Position numbers and translations under genes: made by a program. Positions 24,530-61,100 of a DNA stretch of 64,000 bases are shown piece after piece. Each line of letters begins with the position of its first letter. Position 1 is the first letter of the stretch. The stretch spans positions 186,001-250,000 of the forward strand of contig CAJHZI010000487.1 in the NCBI GenBank assembly GCA_905160935.1, written 5' to 3'. The notes beneath the pieces were generated by a model, which was not told the DNA's origin, ran no database searches, and worked only from the letters and a program-made list of their open reading frames with translations. This stretch comes from Enchytraeus crypticus. Taxonomy: Eukaryota > Annelida > Clitellata > Enchytraeida > Enchytraeidae.

Positions 24530-24985
24530 TAACTACCCTTTCTGGCGTTATGAGTCCATCACCGTCCCTGGACAAACTTGTACGTCTCACTTGATTAAAG
24601 TGATGCAGCCTGCCGTTACTCATTACTCTTGTGAGACCTAGCTTATCTTCACGCTCTAAGCTAACTAATCGTTCTTTCCAGCATGCTTCACCGCAGATCT
24701 GGAAGTCTCTTCCATCCAATCTTCGTTTGAATCACATCGGCCTTTGCTTTCTTATGAGCAGATCCATAGGCAGCTGAAGACCTATCTTTTCCATCCAGTG
24801 TCCATGAGCAACGACCTGCGCCTGAATCACCTTTTCTTGAATTCCCTTTACTTTGGACTGATTTTCTGGAATTTGCACTGTTTTTGGATCTTCTTTTTGC
24901 TCGTCGACCTGATTTTGTCTCAATAGTGCTCGATGTTGTCATTGATGACTGTAGCACTCTAACTGTTATTATTAAATATTGTTCT
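24530..24985 (+). mobile_element. CR1/L2-like LINE 3' end (decayed)
   Basis: The plus strand reads as a reverse-transcriptase C-terminus: NRSFQHASPQIWKSLPSNLR, then, after a frameshift, ESHRPLLSYEQIHRQLKTYL. WNSLP...LKTYLF is characteristic of CR1/L2-type LINE ORF2 ends. A shared 3' UTR (24840-24965) follows. A sister copy in the opposite orientation is at 53380-53760. Confidence 0.7.
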
Positions 24986-25423
24986 CCTTTTCTCCCTGTG
25001 TTAAATTTCAGAAAACGTCGCATTTCCAGATTTTTCGGAAGCCTGTTCGGACTACCGGCTGTTAGAAAGCCACATAGAGCCTATTTAATACAGGCTTATG
25101 CCAGTACCAGATCTTCAACTGATATCTGCTAATCTATTGTACACTGCTCTATTGCCTTTCCAAAAGAGCAATGCATCAGTATAATGCTCATGACTTTAGA
25201 TAAAGAGGCATTTAATTGAAAAGAATCATTTATAAAAATCTATTAATTTATAACAATTTCCGTTCTTAAGAAATTTCCGCCCAGGTTACTAGTCTATTCA
25301 GGACACAGAAATTGTTAGTTCTATTCTAATTGTAAAATAGTTTCTATTCTTAATTTCCGTTATCGTTAACGGAAATCAATAATTTCCCTTCTAGCTTCTA
25401 TTACCGTTAACAGAAATATCACT

Positions 25424-25630
25424 GATCATCATCATCATCATTTTTTTGAATCGCAGTTTAACTAGGGTCGGGATTAGAAAACTTTGTAGCAATTTCTGGA
25501 GCCTAGGCGCTCACCTACCAACTGCCCTCTCTGACGTTAGTTTGGAATTTAGTGCTTTTCGCCTTTTGCGATACGTACAGTCCACAGTTGCTATTCGTTA
25601 GCAACCTGGACACAACAAGGGTAAATATCT
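25424..25630 (-). repeat. SINE-3 copy
   Basis: A (CAT)n start at 25424, then GTTTAACTAGGGTCGGGAT and the head CAATTTCTGGAGCCTAGGCG, continuing to CTGGACACAACAAGGGT. This is a fuller 5' extent than most copies. Confidence 0.7.
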
Positions 25631-25804
25631 GTATCATCATACTAGAAAAACGACAGAAATTTTCAAACAACTACAGCAGATTATACCCACAAGAATGCAA
25701 CACGATTTATTAAATCTATTGTAAGTTGTAACATCTAAATTATAGCCCTTATTCAATAGAGTCGAATTAGTTAAAGTTGAAAAGATTCAATAAGATCTTC
25801 TAAT

Positions 25805-27219
25805 TAGAGATGGGAAACGAACCGAACCCGAACCCTAAAATCTAGAGTTTTGACCGAACCGAACTCCAACCCAGACTCTGACCCAACCCTAACCGAACCC
25901 AGACTCTGGCCGAACCGAACCCACACTCTGGCCGAACCCGAAACGAACCCAGACTTCGTCCAAACCAAACTGAACCAAACTCTTGGAGTTCCTCTCTTCT
26001 TCACCAGCCTGACATTAAAAAGGATAGTAAGAACAATACAAATATATATTAGTTTTTGCATTTACATGTCTTACAGTATCTAACAACATATATTCAAGTA
26101 AGGCTGGTTCCGACACAAATTTTAAAATGGTAGCGGTACAAAGGAATGGTAGCGGGAAGCGAGACGGGCCTACAGAAGATAATGGATAGTCTGAATGATA
26201 CGGCATTGAAATATGGAATGAAGATTAACATCAAAGAGACAATAGTGATGAGAGTATCCCATAAAAATCTGAAAATGCTTGACTCAATCTAGGTGGATTT
26301 GTTTTTGTTAAATTCAAATTATGAATTTTTTCTAATTTTAGTGTGCTACCTTAATATTTTTGCAGCCAGATTTACAAATAATTATATATGACATTCTATA
26401 TGTGTTAAGGCTATCTGGAGTAAATAATTTTGCACCAGAGCAATGCAATAATTTCATAACTTTTTCGTAACTTCATAATTGATCTGAGAGTTTAAAATTT
26501 GAAACCCTAAGATAAATTATGAAGCTTATTACTGGTCAGTTGATAGCAAACGGTTTATATTATGATCATTTTTCTATGTACACGTGTTTACTAAATCATC
26601 TTTATTTGACATTTTTATGTTACTAAATTGCACTTTGTCTCTGAAATACTGGATCAAATTTTAGCCAAGACATTTCTACTTAATTATAAACGTATCTAAT
26701 ATATAGGTTTATAGTGACAATAAAAATTTAAAAATTGATGAAGCATTATATTCGCTCGTTATAATCAAGGAAAATATTTCAGATACGATAATAAAGCTAA
26801 TTATCTATATTATGAACATTTGTTGGTCAGCTAACAATATTTTAAGAAATGTTCAGGAATAAATATCACTTCTCTCCTTTTTTTCATTGTCATATTTTTA
26901 CCCAGGTGTGACAGCTACTATGACTTAATTAATTGTTAAGCATATTTACCATAAACCATTTTAAACATGTTTGTCCTAACAATAATTATTTTAAGTAAAG
27001 TTAAACAATTGCAACATTATCCAAACCAAACCATTTCGAACTCGAATCGAACCCTTGCGAGTTTGAAAGCAAGCCGAACCCTTGTTAGAACCGAACCCGA
27101 ACCGAACTCTCATTTTCAACGAACCGAACGCTCAAATTGTCAACTGCTAACCGAACCCGAACTTTCATTTTCAACGAACCGAACCCGAACTCTGGAAATT
27201 CATAAAATTCCCATCTCTA
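25805..27219 (+). mobile_element. non-autonomous hAT-type DNA transposon with intact ends
   Basis: The 12-bp terminal inverted repeats TAGAGATGGGAA (25805-25816) and TTCCCATCTCTA (27208-27219) are flanked by a perfect 8-bp target duplication CTTCTAAT (25797-25804 and 27220-27227), the hAT signature. Both ends carry clusters of GAACCGAACCCGAAC subterminal repeats, in the same strand orientation. There is no transposase. A reverse-transcriptase fragment (26150-26265, KIMDSLNDTALKYGMKINIK) shows that a LINE piece was captured inside. The size is 1415 bp. Confidence 0.88.
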
Positions 27220-27784
27220 CTTCTAATTGAAGTTATAATAATTTACTAACTTAGGCAACAGTTAAATAGTAACGAAAGTTGAAAAGTGCCACTGTTTCTT
27301 ATTAAACTATTTCAAATTTAATCTTAAACTATGACATGATCTGACAAAAGATTAATTACAATAGAAAAGATCGAACTACAAATTAAATCTAAACTCCTTT
27401 ACATGAATATCATATCGGAAACTAAAAATTGGATTTTAGACAATCACTTCCTCATAACAGAAGCATGAAGGTACTACTGAATCTATGATGGATAGTAGAG
27501 TATAAATCTGTCTTCAATAAAACGCCAAAGTTTAGCCTGAAATATAACTAAAGAATTTACTTTAAAAACTTAAGAAAATCTTAAATTACTTTGCAAGAAT
27601 CCTATTCGTGTATCACGCAGTAATTAGACAAACACCGCTACAACATATACAAGACAACGTCAGACGACCACTAGGAATAGATCAAACTATCAGAGATGAG
27701 TTCGGGAACGAGTCATATAAAAGCCTATATGCTTCAACCTGCCTGCGCAGATCTAGCATTTGTTTAACAGTTCATTATCTACAT

Positions 27785-52896
<25,112 letters not shown>

Positions 52897-53107
52897 TTTT
52901 AACAATTTATCAGTGACTGATGGAACTATGTAGAATACTAAAGTATTTAAATTTATAATATATGATATTTTATACCAAAAATTTGTAAATACAATCACAA
53001 ACAATGCACCGCGGAATTATAGCTTGCTTCTGTTCTTAACTTCGTATTATTCTTTAAACGGTAATAACTTAACAACAACAACAACAACAAGTTAACTTTA
53101 TATCAGC
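52897..53107. promoter_or_regulatory. SMARCA5 upstream region
   Basis: About 200 bp of single-copy AT-rich DNA between the SMARCA5 start codon and the first transposon, with a (CAA)n run near 53073. I see no TATA or CCAAT box that I would defend. It faces the HSDL1-like gene head to head. Confidence 0.3.
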
Positions 53108-53355
53108 AAAAAAGTAAAAAAAGTAAACACGCATTATAGTGAATAATCAACTATGTTGATATCTATCACTTTTAAAACCATATGTTTAATCCGTTAGGGA
53201 ATTTAGACCATTTTCCTTATAACCAGTCCAGTGAATGTCCGAGGTTTGACTCTTAGATCAGCGCGGCCGGGATTCGAACCCGTGAGGGTTCAACTCACCT
53301 CAGGATCTGTCATTTAAAATTTCATGACGTTATCCCTACGCTATTTAGACATTCT
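53108..53355 (-). repeat. SINE-1, full copy
   Basis: The reverse of SINE-1 with B box (plus strand GGATTCGAACCC), the A-box region GTTATCCCTACGCTATTTAG and the terminal CATTCT. Confidence 0.85.
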
Positions 53356-53379
53356 AAATAGCAACAATAAGAATTAGAG

Positions 53380-53760
53380 TGCTATCGCCATCAATGACAA
53401 CATCAAGCACTATTGAGTCAAAATTAAGCCGGAGAGCAAAATGAATGGTCCAAAACGGTGCAATTTCAAAATCTAGAAAATCAGTCCAAAGCAAGGGGAA
53501 TTAAAGAAAAGGAGGTTTAGGCGCTGGTAGTAATTTAACTAATGAACACTGGATGGAAAAGAGAGATGGAAAAGATAGGTCTTCAACTGCCTATGGAACT
53601 GCTCATAGGAAAGCAAAGGCCGATGTGATTCACAGGAAGACTTCCGAAGATTGGATGGAAGAGAATTCCAGATCTGCGGTGCAGCATGGTAGAATGAAAG
53701 ATTAGATAGCTTAGAGAGTGAAGGTAAGCTAGGTCTCACAAGTGTAATTAATTTATGTAT
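53380..53760 (-). mobile_element. CR1/L2-like LINE 3' end
   Basis: The minus-strand frame 53539-53739 reads NLSFYHAAPQIWNSLPSNLR, then SYEQFHRQLKTYLF, an ORF2 C-terminus typical of CR1/L2 LINEs. The 3' UTR lies at 53380-53530. Sister copies are at 24530-24985 and 16441-16680. Confidence 0.75.
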
Positions 53761-53919
53761 GTATTGTTAGATCTGCATTTCTTCATCAACGGAAACTTTA
53801 CAAAATTCACGTCTCAGACATCTTTTGACATATTTTGCATTTACTTTTGAAGCACTGGTTCAGGGTCTAAGAAATGTTCTGTGATAATAATCAAAAATTC
53901 TCATAATACTATAGTATTA

Positions 53920-56900
53920 GTGTTGAGAACTTGAAATTATACATATATAATTAACTTATTATTAATTATTATGGATATAATTTTTGTCACAATCCAGCAT
54001 TTTGTGCTATTGGTCAGGCAGTGGTCAGAGCTGCAGAGTAATTGAATCTGATTGGTCAGTTACCAAATGACCAAGCGTCACCTGTGGTAGAATACGGGAT
54101 ATTCGGATAGAAGGGGGATGATTGAAGTTGTGGCGGGGAGACGGGCAAGTCCACACGGCGTAGGCCCAGGGCCGAAACCGGAGTTGAAGTCGGAGTATTG
54201 ATATTTTAGGGATTGTGTGTTTAGATCTTATATTAAATTTTAAGTTTTAGTGTTCGTACATATTAAATTGTATTGCTGTTCTTATTGACTATTAAATTTT
54301 GAGATGCTATTGAAAAATCTGTGCCTTGACTTCGATAATCATCAGTAAGGAATAATCACAGAGAGCCTCACAACTACTTCAGATCGGAGTCCCACACGCC
54401 TCTGAGAATACCATCTCATGTGTGCTAGTTAGAGTAGGCCAAGGCATTAAATTAGAGTCACGGACCGAACAAACGTCCTGTGCTGTGCTCCAACGGCGAG
54501 TTGCGACACGAAGGCAGCATCAGCGACGCGAGTTCTTTATAAATGGTGCCCAGACCCGGGACTCGTAATTAGGAGAATGGCCAATGCATATTTCCGTGCC
54601 GGAGTGGTCATGCTCTACGAAAGAGGACATCTTCGATCTGATCGTCATCACTACATCGTCATCGCGTTAAGGACGATCATCATGGAAGGTGAATTCGGAT
54701 AGCGGCCGTCTAGAGTGACAATTAAAACTACGTATGGAGATTATCCTACAATGATCACACTATCGATTAATTCAGTATATATTGGAATGGGCTACTGTCT
54801 GTAATTGTCGTCGCCGTGACTCTATTGTAATAGTGTAAATTACACTAACAGAATCAACTCGTTGTGAGTTTGAGGAGACTGTCTTGTTCATTAAAGGATA
54901 TTTTCTGAAATTTATATTGAAATTAGTTACACAGCAGAAAGACTATATGAACTTTTAAATTGAATCTGCATGGAATTGCGAATTTTGGATACATGTCGTG
55001 CGGAGCTGTGTAAAAAGAGTGAAACATTAAATTCTCGCTGAAAGAACGTCGGATTATGCTTCAGTACATCCTTATAGTGTGTCAGATTGAGGTGCGAATA
55101 TACAGTATGTGCAAACAATTACTGCATACCTCGAATATTCTGCCGGCTGTCATGTTTACTAATCCCTCAACTGGAGAGCTGGACATATAGCGCTAAGTAA
55201 ACTGTGAAATTTGACTTGTGGTCGAATTGGTCGGATGTAAGTTACCTATCTTACCCGGACCATCCCCCCTCAGCCCTACCGCTATTCATCCAGTCTATAA
55301 CTTGCAACTCCAGATCAACTGGTAAATTGAAGAGTTGTCGTGTCAGTTATGCAACGATCACAATAATCGTCTCAACCTCGCATAACCTGGCACACCTGTG
55401 CAAACTTAGAGATACGATTTAGATTGTCGCGGAACAGATTTATTGCTCTGACGGAGCCTAATCCCTTCGACAAATTGCAGTAAGATGGAAGCAGGAATGG
55501 AACTGTCCAACTAGCTCCATCATGCGGTAAAGTGTGGTGTAAATGCCGTGAGTAAACATTTGTTGGAAGTTGCCAGATTATGATTATGCAATGATTTAAA
55601 AACTTCAGTGTAGGTTTTGAACCACAGTAACTTGACATTTAATAAATATAGGCCTACTCTTGCAGATTGCTATTAGAATCGTTGATTTTAATTCATGGAA
55701 ATGTTTATCAAGACTGTCTATATTTGAAAGACTTATGACTAGTATTAAATGTTGTATAAGATTTTGAGTAGTTTACTTCGCGCTAATTTTTAGTGCTATT
55801 TGTGTTTTATTTGATCGCTTTTATTGTAGTTACGCGTATTCTCTTGTATTTCAATTAGCGTTATGACTCAGTTCAGTAAGTGGACTTTGATTGAACTGAT
55901 GTTGTATAACTTTGAGATTTTCTATATTGTGCTTTTTAATTCATTTCTAGTATGTGTTTGCTTTTAGTGTATTTTTTTGTCGTATCCAATGTCGTGCGTG
56001 ATAAGTGATCTATAGGAGAGGTTAGAGCAAGTAAAGTTTCTATGAAGGAAGTCTAAGAAGCGCTGCTATGTCACAGAGGCTATATTAATTAATTAAAGCC
56101 CATGTTTCGTTGAGGTAACTATTATTGATCTCGTAGGCCTATATGATGCTGTACCCAGGTACTTTGCTAATGTTTTTAGAACTGTGGAAGCAATACTTGA
56201 AGCGTGCATTTGCATTAATTTATGATAGATTTTGTGTGCATCACTAATGAGCACTTATGAGATATTCTGGAGGTGATGATATAGAACAATACTAGGTAGC
56301 CAGGTAATTTGCTAGTTTTTCTTAGAACAGCAATGAGATGCCTGTAGTCTATGTCGTATTGAATTATTTAAGATTTTGCGGGGAGATTGTTAATAATGCA
56401 TGGCCCATGTTGCCTTTTGCTATATGTGGAGATACAAGCAGCATTTATTAATTATTTTTTGCTAGGGAAGAATCGTATATAGGCAATGCCCGTATAGAGA
56501 GAGAATGCAGAGGCTCAACGAGATTTGATTTTTATTGCATTGATTTGCATAAAATGTTAATCAAAATGTACGTGGAGAGATTTTGACATTTAATGGCTAG
56601 CTTATTTAAGATGTAAAAATATGCTAAGTCAATCATTTGAAGGATGATATTTGTGAAGCTTTGGAGGTGTGTTATAACAGCCCATACGTATTTTTGCCAC
56701 GTATTGCTTAACTGTACCGATGTTGTAATTAATTTGTGGTTGACAATGTGCTTATTGTCCAAGAGGTCTTATCAGAGACGACATGTAATTGTATAACGCG
56801 ATCGACTTGTCAGTGTTACGTAATGATCGTGGAAGGCGCAGTAGAGACGTCGTGGTGATTGACTCAGGTCAGTGCGGAACTGAGGTCAAATATATTGATG

Positions 56901-57864
56901 TTTCTTATGTCACAGTGAGTTGTGATGAGAATATTAAATTCTTTTATTGATTGATTCAAGTACTATAATTAATTGTTCATTAGAATATATTTGTGTCTAT
57001 TTTAATCGCACTGCTTAATTTGAAGATTGGTGTTGTCACTGTTCCTATTTTTGCTCGCTATGGTTCTTATAATTAGTATTAAATATTTGCGCGTATTAGA
57101 GTGTAGTAAACATTTAATTTACTTATAGTGGACTTAGAAATATTTTGTGCAACTACATTTCCTAATTTTGTGAGATCCATCTTCGGTAAAAGATGTTATA
57201 TTTATGTTCGAGCAGTGGAGAGCTCTGAAGAGAGGGCGGGTGGTAGTGTTGAGAACTTGAAATTATACATATATAATTAATTTACTATTAATTATTATGG
57301 ATATAATTTTTGTCACAATCCAGCATTTGTGCTATTGGTCAGGCAGTGGTCAGAGCTGCAGAGTAATTGAATCTGATTGGTCAGTTACCAAATGACCAAG
57401 CGTCACCTGTGGTAGAATACGGGATATTCGGATAGAAGGGGGATGATTGAAGTTGTGGCGGGGAGACGGGCAAGTCCACACGGCGTAGGCCCAGGGCCGA
57501 AACCGGAGTTGAAGTCGGAGTATTGATATTTTAGGGATTGTGTGTTTAGATCTTATATTAAATTTTAAGTTTTAGTGTTCGTACATATTAAATTGTATTG
57601 CTGTTCTTATTGACTATTAAATTTTGAGATGCTATTGAAAAATCTGTGCCTTGACTTCGATAATCATCAGTAAGGAATAATCACAGAGAGCCTCACAACT
57701 ACTTCAGATCGGAGTCCCACACGCCTCTGAGAATACCATCTCATGTGTGCTAGTTAGAGTAGGCCAAGGCATTAAATTAGAGTCACGGACCGAACAAACG
57801 TCCTGTGCTGTGCTCCAACGGCGAGTTGCGACACGAAGGCAGCATCAGCGACGCGAGTTCTTTA
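53920..57864 (+). mobile_element. young LTR retrotransposon without coding region (LARD-like)
   Basis: Two direct repeats of about 620 bp (53920-54539 and 57246-57864) differ by eye at about three positions. Just after the left repeat is a primer-binding-site candidate, TGGTGCCCAGACCCGGGA (54544-54561). Just before the right one is a purine-rich tract, GAAGAGAGGGCGGGTGG (57227-57243). A 5-bp direct repeat TATTA flanks the element if these ends are used (53915-53919 and 57865-57869); the exact LTR ends are ambiguous and lack TG..CA. The 2.7 kb interior has no frame longer than about 90 codons and no gag or pol motif, so it must depend on another element. Confidence 0.85.
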
Positions 57865-57939
57865 TATTATCATTAAAGCTTACGATTGCATTTTGTATCA
57901 CGTTCAATATCGGAGGTGGCTGTTTTAATCTAGAATTCT

Positions 57940-58065
57940 TCGATCATAGGCCTTAGTCTTGGCCTTGGACACAATTTTCCTAGTCTTGACCTTGGACTTG
58001 ATGGTCCTGGCTTTTTCCTTGGCCGTAAGACTCTTGGCCCTGGCCTGGAGAGCCCTGGCCTCATA
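57940..58065. repeat. degenerate CTTGGCCTTGGA-type repeat upstream of HSDL1
   Basis: Repeated CTTGGCCTTGGAC / TCCTGGC / CTTGACCTTGG blocks, about 12 bp each, 110-240 bp upstream of the HSDL1-like start codon. It may be minisatellite or promoter DNA. Confidence 0.6.
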
Positions 58066-58178
58066 GAATAATTATCTTTGCCTGGCCTTGTTAACTTCAA
58101 TGATACGCCACTCTTCGTAAAGTAGAAATCGAAGTGAAACGAACATAGAATAAGATGCAATGTTGATAAACAATAAAG

Positions 58179-61100
58179 ATGGCGCTTTCAGTTGATCGAT
58201 TTTCTCTGTTATTTGAGCAAGAGATATTGCGTGTTTTGACGTCCGGCAGAGATATCCTCGCTGCCGCGGGAACCATTTATGTAGGCCGTCAGGCCCTCTC
58301 TCTTACAGGCTCTATATGGTCTGCACTGAAAGTATACGGTATCGCCAGTCTAGTGCAACCTCCCGACCTTGTCGAAAAGTATGGAAAATGGGCTGGTTAG
58401 TTTACAAAGTTGTTTGAAACTTCACGTAATTTGTACAATTTATTCGAAATTTTAAAGAATAATTAATTAAGATAGCATATAAATTACTTTATTAATAATT
58501 TTTCTGACCCAGATTCAATCAGATAATGGCGTATATAAACGTCAGATTGTAGCATTATATGCAATCATATGAACTGTTTTCTAACTAAGACTACCTCCTC
58601 TGTAGTTTTCTATATATCCATCGATCACTCTACAGGACAAATGCTTGGTGTCTGTGCTAGAATTGGTCCTATTTGCATTGAAGTATATTTTGCAGCTGTC
58701 ATGGAAAACTATATAATGCATTAGAAGTGCCTTTCACGTAATTTAGTGCAAGAAAGGAATTCTCTCTTAATTAGTTCCCATTGACTTACAAGCTCATATT
58801 TTGAAGTTTCCTGCAAAAGTTATATGGATAAGGGATTGAAAATGGCTAACATCTTTTCTAAAGTTTTACCATTACTATAGTTTAATCCCAGACGTTTTAC
58901 TACAATACCGTCTTGACCTCTACTTGAGTTAATATACCAATTTATTTCTTAATTTTCACATCAATAGTTTACTGACTTGACTTATTAGAATCTGACTTTA
59001 TAGGTTTCGCTGCTTAAGAGGCAATATTCAGATTCATTATTGAGGACCCATGCAAGCTTGATAAAGTTGCTCGGTTACTCGGTAGTACTCGGTTACTCGG
59101 TAGTCACAGAAGACCCAAAGCTAGAAGCTTTGGGTCTTCTGTGTACATTTAGATTTGCTGATATTTGTAGCGCACTTTTGCTAATTGCACTCTTGCCCTG
59201 CAATCAGGAAAGCATCGCCAACAGTATTTTATTTATTTGTTTATTTATTCATTCATTTTTTAAATTTTCTTTTCTTTTTTGCATTGTGGTAAGGAAAGAG
59301 ATCTCCTCAACTTAGTGTTACATTTTTTTAATATGTTCAACGATATTGCTAAACAGCTGTAACGGGTAGCACTCATGGTATTGGTAAGGCATTTGCACAG
59401 GAGTTGGCTAGCCGAGGTTTGAACATACTGATCCTATCTCTGGGATCTGAGGATTGCAGCAATATGGCTAAATATCTAGGTATTCCAGTAGGTGATGGAA
59501 ATAAATATGGTTTCAAATTGCGTGTGCTCACCTGTATTTGACTTCCCTATTTCTGTTTGTGTTTTGTTTTTTCAGTCTAGTTTAAATGCTTCTCTGCAAA
59601 TCACTGAGTTTCTAACACATAGCATGATATATGTGATGAATATAGATACAGCTTACATATCTTTTGTAGGATTTGGTATCTATATTTGTGAGCACTTGAA
59701 GTTGTTGTGTTGGCCTAATATAAATTTATCTATAAGCTGAAGTTCTTTATGTGGGCATTCTTGGTGTACTCATTTAGATTTTTATTTTCGCTACACAGTT
59801 TGCTTATAATTCAGATATTTATTTAGTAACTACAAGTTTTAAAAAATGTTTATAGAAATTACATTTATTCCTTTTTTCACTCCTAATAAAAGGAGGTTTT
59901 TTAGTGAATATGTAATTAGCTAATTCATTAATTGTCTATTTTTACTATAAACTTGATTAAATAAATGACTACTTATAGTACCCAACTAATACTTATATAA
60001 TTATTATAATTAACAATCCATATAAATATTTACCATATTTTGTCATTTCTTTCCTTTATTTAATGTTGTGATATTAACAACACTTAATAAAAAGTTTTGA
60101 TTTTCTGCTTGGCTATCTGTGAACAGATCAATTGACTAACCAAAAACTGTGCTATTTTGTATGCGGAAGTCAACACTTCTACTCAGGAATGTAATTGAAG
60201 ACTCCGCTGAAGCCATATCATTTTTATTCTAATATCTGCGTTACGATAAAAAGAGGTAAAGAGTTGAAGTCAAGGTTTTTATATTTAAATCATTTAAAAT
60301 GAGATTCTTTCGCTATAGTAGGAATGCGTATTGTTTTGATAAAACTGAATTTAAAAATGTGTAGCCTGAACCGGTCTTATGTGTGAGCACTGCAGACAGA
60401 ACTCTGTTACTGTATGTGTGGCTGATGTAATTTCTCATCGACACATATTTTGCTGTTTGTAGTTGTGACCGGGTGCACGGCAGGTTTGGGCGCCGCCTGG
60501 TGTCAACAGCTTGCTGCCGCTGGGTTAAATATAATGCTAGTCAGCAGAAATGTTAATCTCATGAGAGACAGTGCAGCTCACATAGGTGTGTATCAGTCCC
60601 TAGAGATTGGTTGAATTTCAGTTCACTGAGCTATATAATGTCTAAGCTTGATGTCTGTTTTAGGAATACAGGAGTAACTCTAACTCTGGAGTATCTGACT
60701 CGTAGCTTTGTGGGTATATAAATAAAGTGGTATATCAATTCTGGTATCCTAATAAAATTCAAGATACTTGATATATTGATTAATTTATATGTCTGTTATG
60801 TAAATGTCTTGTTAACTAAATGTCTTGTTATGTAAATGTCTGTTATGTAAATGTCTTGTTATGTAAATATTTCTACAAATGTCTTGTTATGTAAATGTCT
60901 TGTTATGTAAATGTCTTGTTACATAATTGTCTTGTTATGTAAATGTCTTGTTATATAAATGTCTTGTTATGTAAATGTCTCACTACGTAAATGTCTTATT
61001 ATGTAAATATCTTGTTATGTAAATGTCTTGTTATGTAAATGCCTTGTTACATGTCTTGTTATGTAAATGTCTTGTTACATAAATTTCTTGTTATGTAAAT

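Noticed and set aside
53920..57864. Endogenous retrovirus or autonomous retrotransposon
   Set aside because: The interior has no gag, pol or env-like frame on either strand.
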